From: a bacterium
GTDB taxonomy: Bacteria > Chloroflexota > Dormibacteria > Aeolococcales > Aeolococcaceae
NCBI GenBank assembly: GCA_021850405.1
Contig: JAJZMA010000150.1
Location: 5,244-10,917, forward strand
Length of the DNA: 5,674 bases
Reading direction: 5' to 3'
The notes below the pieces were generated by a model. That model had not been told where the DNA came from. It searched no databases and worked only from the letters and a program-made list of their open reading frames with translations. Numbering within the stretch: position 1 is the stretch's first letter; the number at the start of each line of letters is the position of its first letter. Made by a program: the position numbers and the translations under genes. Below are positions 5,326 through 5,674 of the stretch, one piece after another.

Positions 5326-5674
5326 TAGATCTCACCGAGCAGCTTGTGCTCGTGCGGCATGGAGAAACAGAGTGGAGCCGGGAGCTGCGGCATACTGGCT
5401 GGACAGACATCCATCTCAGTCCAGAGGGCGTTGCTGCTGCGGAAAAGCTGAAAGGCGCCCTTTCTGTCTGGCAGTTTGCTGCAGTCTATTCCAGTCCATT
5501 GCTTCGCGCTACGCAGACAGCACAGCTTGCAGGCTTTCCCAACCCTTCCGCAGATCCGGATCTTAGAGAGTGGAATTATGGCGCATATGAGGGAATGACC
5601 GCGCAGGAGATAGACGAAAAGTCACCCGACTGGGAGCTCTGGAGCGACGGGGTGCCCGAAGGAGAGAGTGTAGC
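5322..5674 (+). CDS. Histidine phosphatase family protein (Rv3214/SHB17-like), 3' end missing
   Basis: The frame is open from TTG 5322 to the right edge, giving 117 residues of a protein expected to be about 200. It is a branch-1 histidine phosphatase: LVLVRHGETEW places the phosphate-accepting His13 in RHG (12-14). Other matching elements are the substrate-pocket SSPLLRATQTAQLAG with Arg62, and LREWNYGAYEG with Glu83 as the likely proton donor. The sequence RHTGWTDIHLSPEG (23-36) and the pattern PDWELWSDGVPEGES match, from memory, the mycobacterial acid phosphatase Rv3214 and yeast sedoheptulose-bisphosphatase SHB17 better than true phosphoglycerate mutases. Sugar-phosphate or other small phosphomonoester hydrolysis is therefore expected, though the substrate is unproven. 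The second catalytic histidine (usually SHG) lies beyond the window. The start overlaps the oxidoreductase stop (TTGA), with a strong Shine-Dalgarno. Confidence 0.92.
   Translation, partial: MIDLTEQLVLVRHGETEWSRELRHTGWTDIHLSPEGVAAAEKLKGALSVWQFAAVYSSPLLRATQTAQLAGFPNPSADPDLREWNYGAYEGMTAQEIDEKSPDWELWSDGVPEGESV

Noticed and set aside
1..5674. A defence system, mobile element or other new multi-gene system
   Set aside because: No transposase, integrase, nuclease, reverse transcriptase, toxin-antitoxin or CRISPR-like repeat is visible; the genes are housekeeping or metabolic families in intact order.

Overview
The window is ordinary-density bacterial chromosome, GC-rich by eye, with six intact or edge-truncated protein genes plus one small exported protein gene. 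I see no RNA genes, insertion sequences, CRISPR arrays or phage genes. Gene content points to a Terrabacteria-type lineage such as Chloroflexota or Actinobacteriota. The pointers are a probable coenzyme F420-dependent luciferase-like oxidoreductase of a mycobacterial-type family, a long-form L25/Ctc ribosomal protein, a stand-alone cobalamin-binding acyl-CoA mutase subunit, and a histidine phosphatase resembling mycobacterial Rv3214 and yeast SHB17. This is inference from protein families; I cannot fix the phylum.

Layout. Positions 1-493 hold the 5' part of a minus-strand gene for a multi-pass membrane protein that runs off the left edge. A divergent intergenic stretch (494-733) carries a 7-bp inverted repeat. 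A plus-strand pair follows: an SGNH/GDSL hydrolase (734-1501) overlapping by 4 bp a B12-binding small subunit of a methylmalonyl-CoA-type mutase (1498-1989). A strong hairpin (2064-2101) lies between this pair and the convergent minus-strand gene for a small exported protein (2132-2590). A second divergent region (2591-2760) contains a perfect 8-bp inverted repeat. From 2761 to the right edge lies a compact plus-strand cluster: ribosomal protein L25/Ctc, a small MscS mechanosensitive channel, an F420-dependent LLM-class oxidoreductase, and a histidine phosphatase cut by the right edge.

How the genes relate. The last four genes are close enough (a 37-bp gap, then two 4-bp overlaps) to be one transcript. 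L25/Ctc and MscS both have stress connections (general stress and hypo-osmotic shock), but the oxidoreductase and phosphatase have no known link to them. The 4-bp overlaps all use the form NTGA with GTG or TTG starts and good Shine-Dalgarno sequences, suggesting translational coupling. I found no convincing new multi-gene system. The best leads are the inverted repeat between the exported-protein gene and rplY, the orphan mutase subunit coupled to a hydrolase, and the uncharacterised histidine-rich exported protein.
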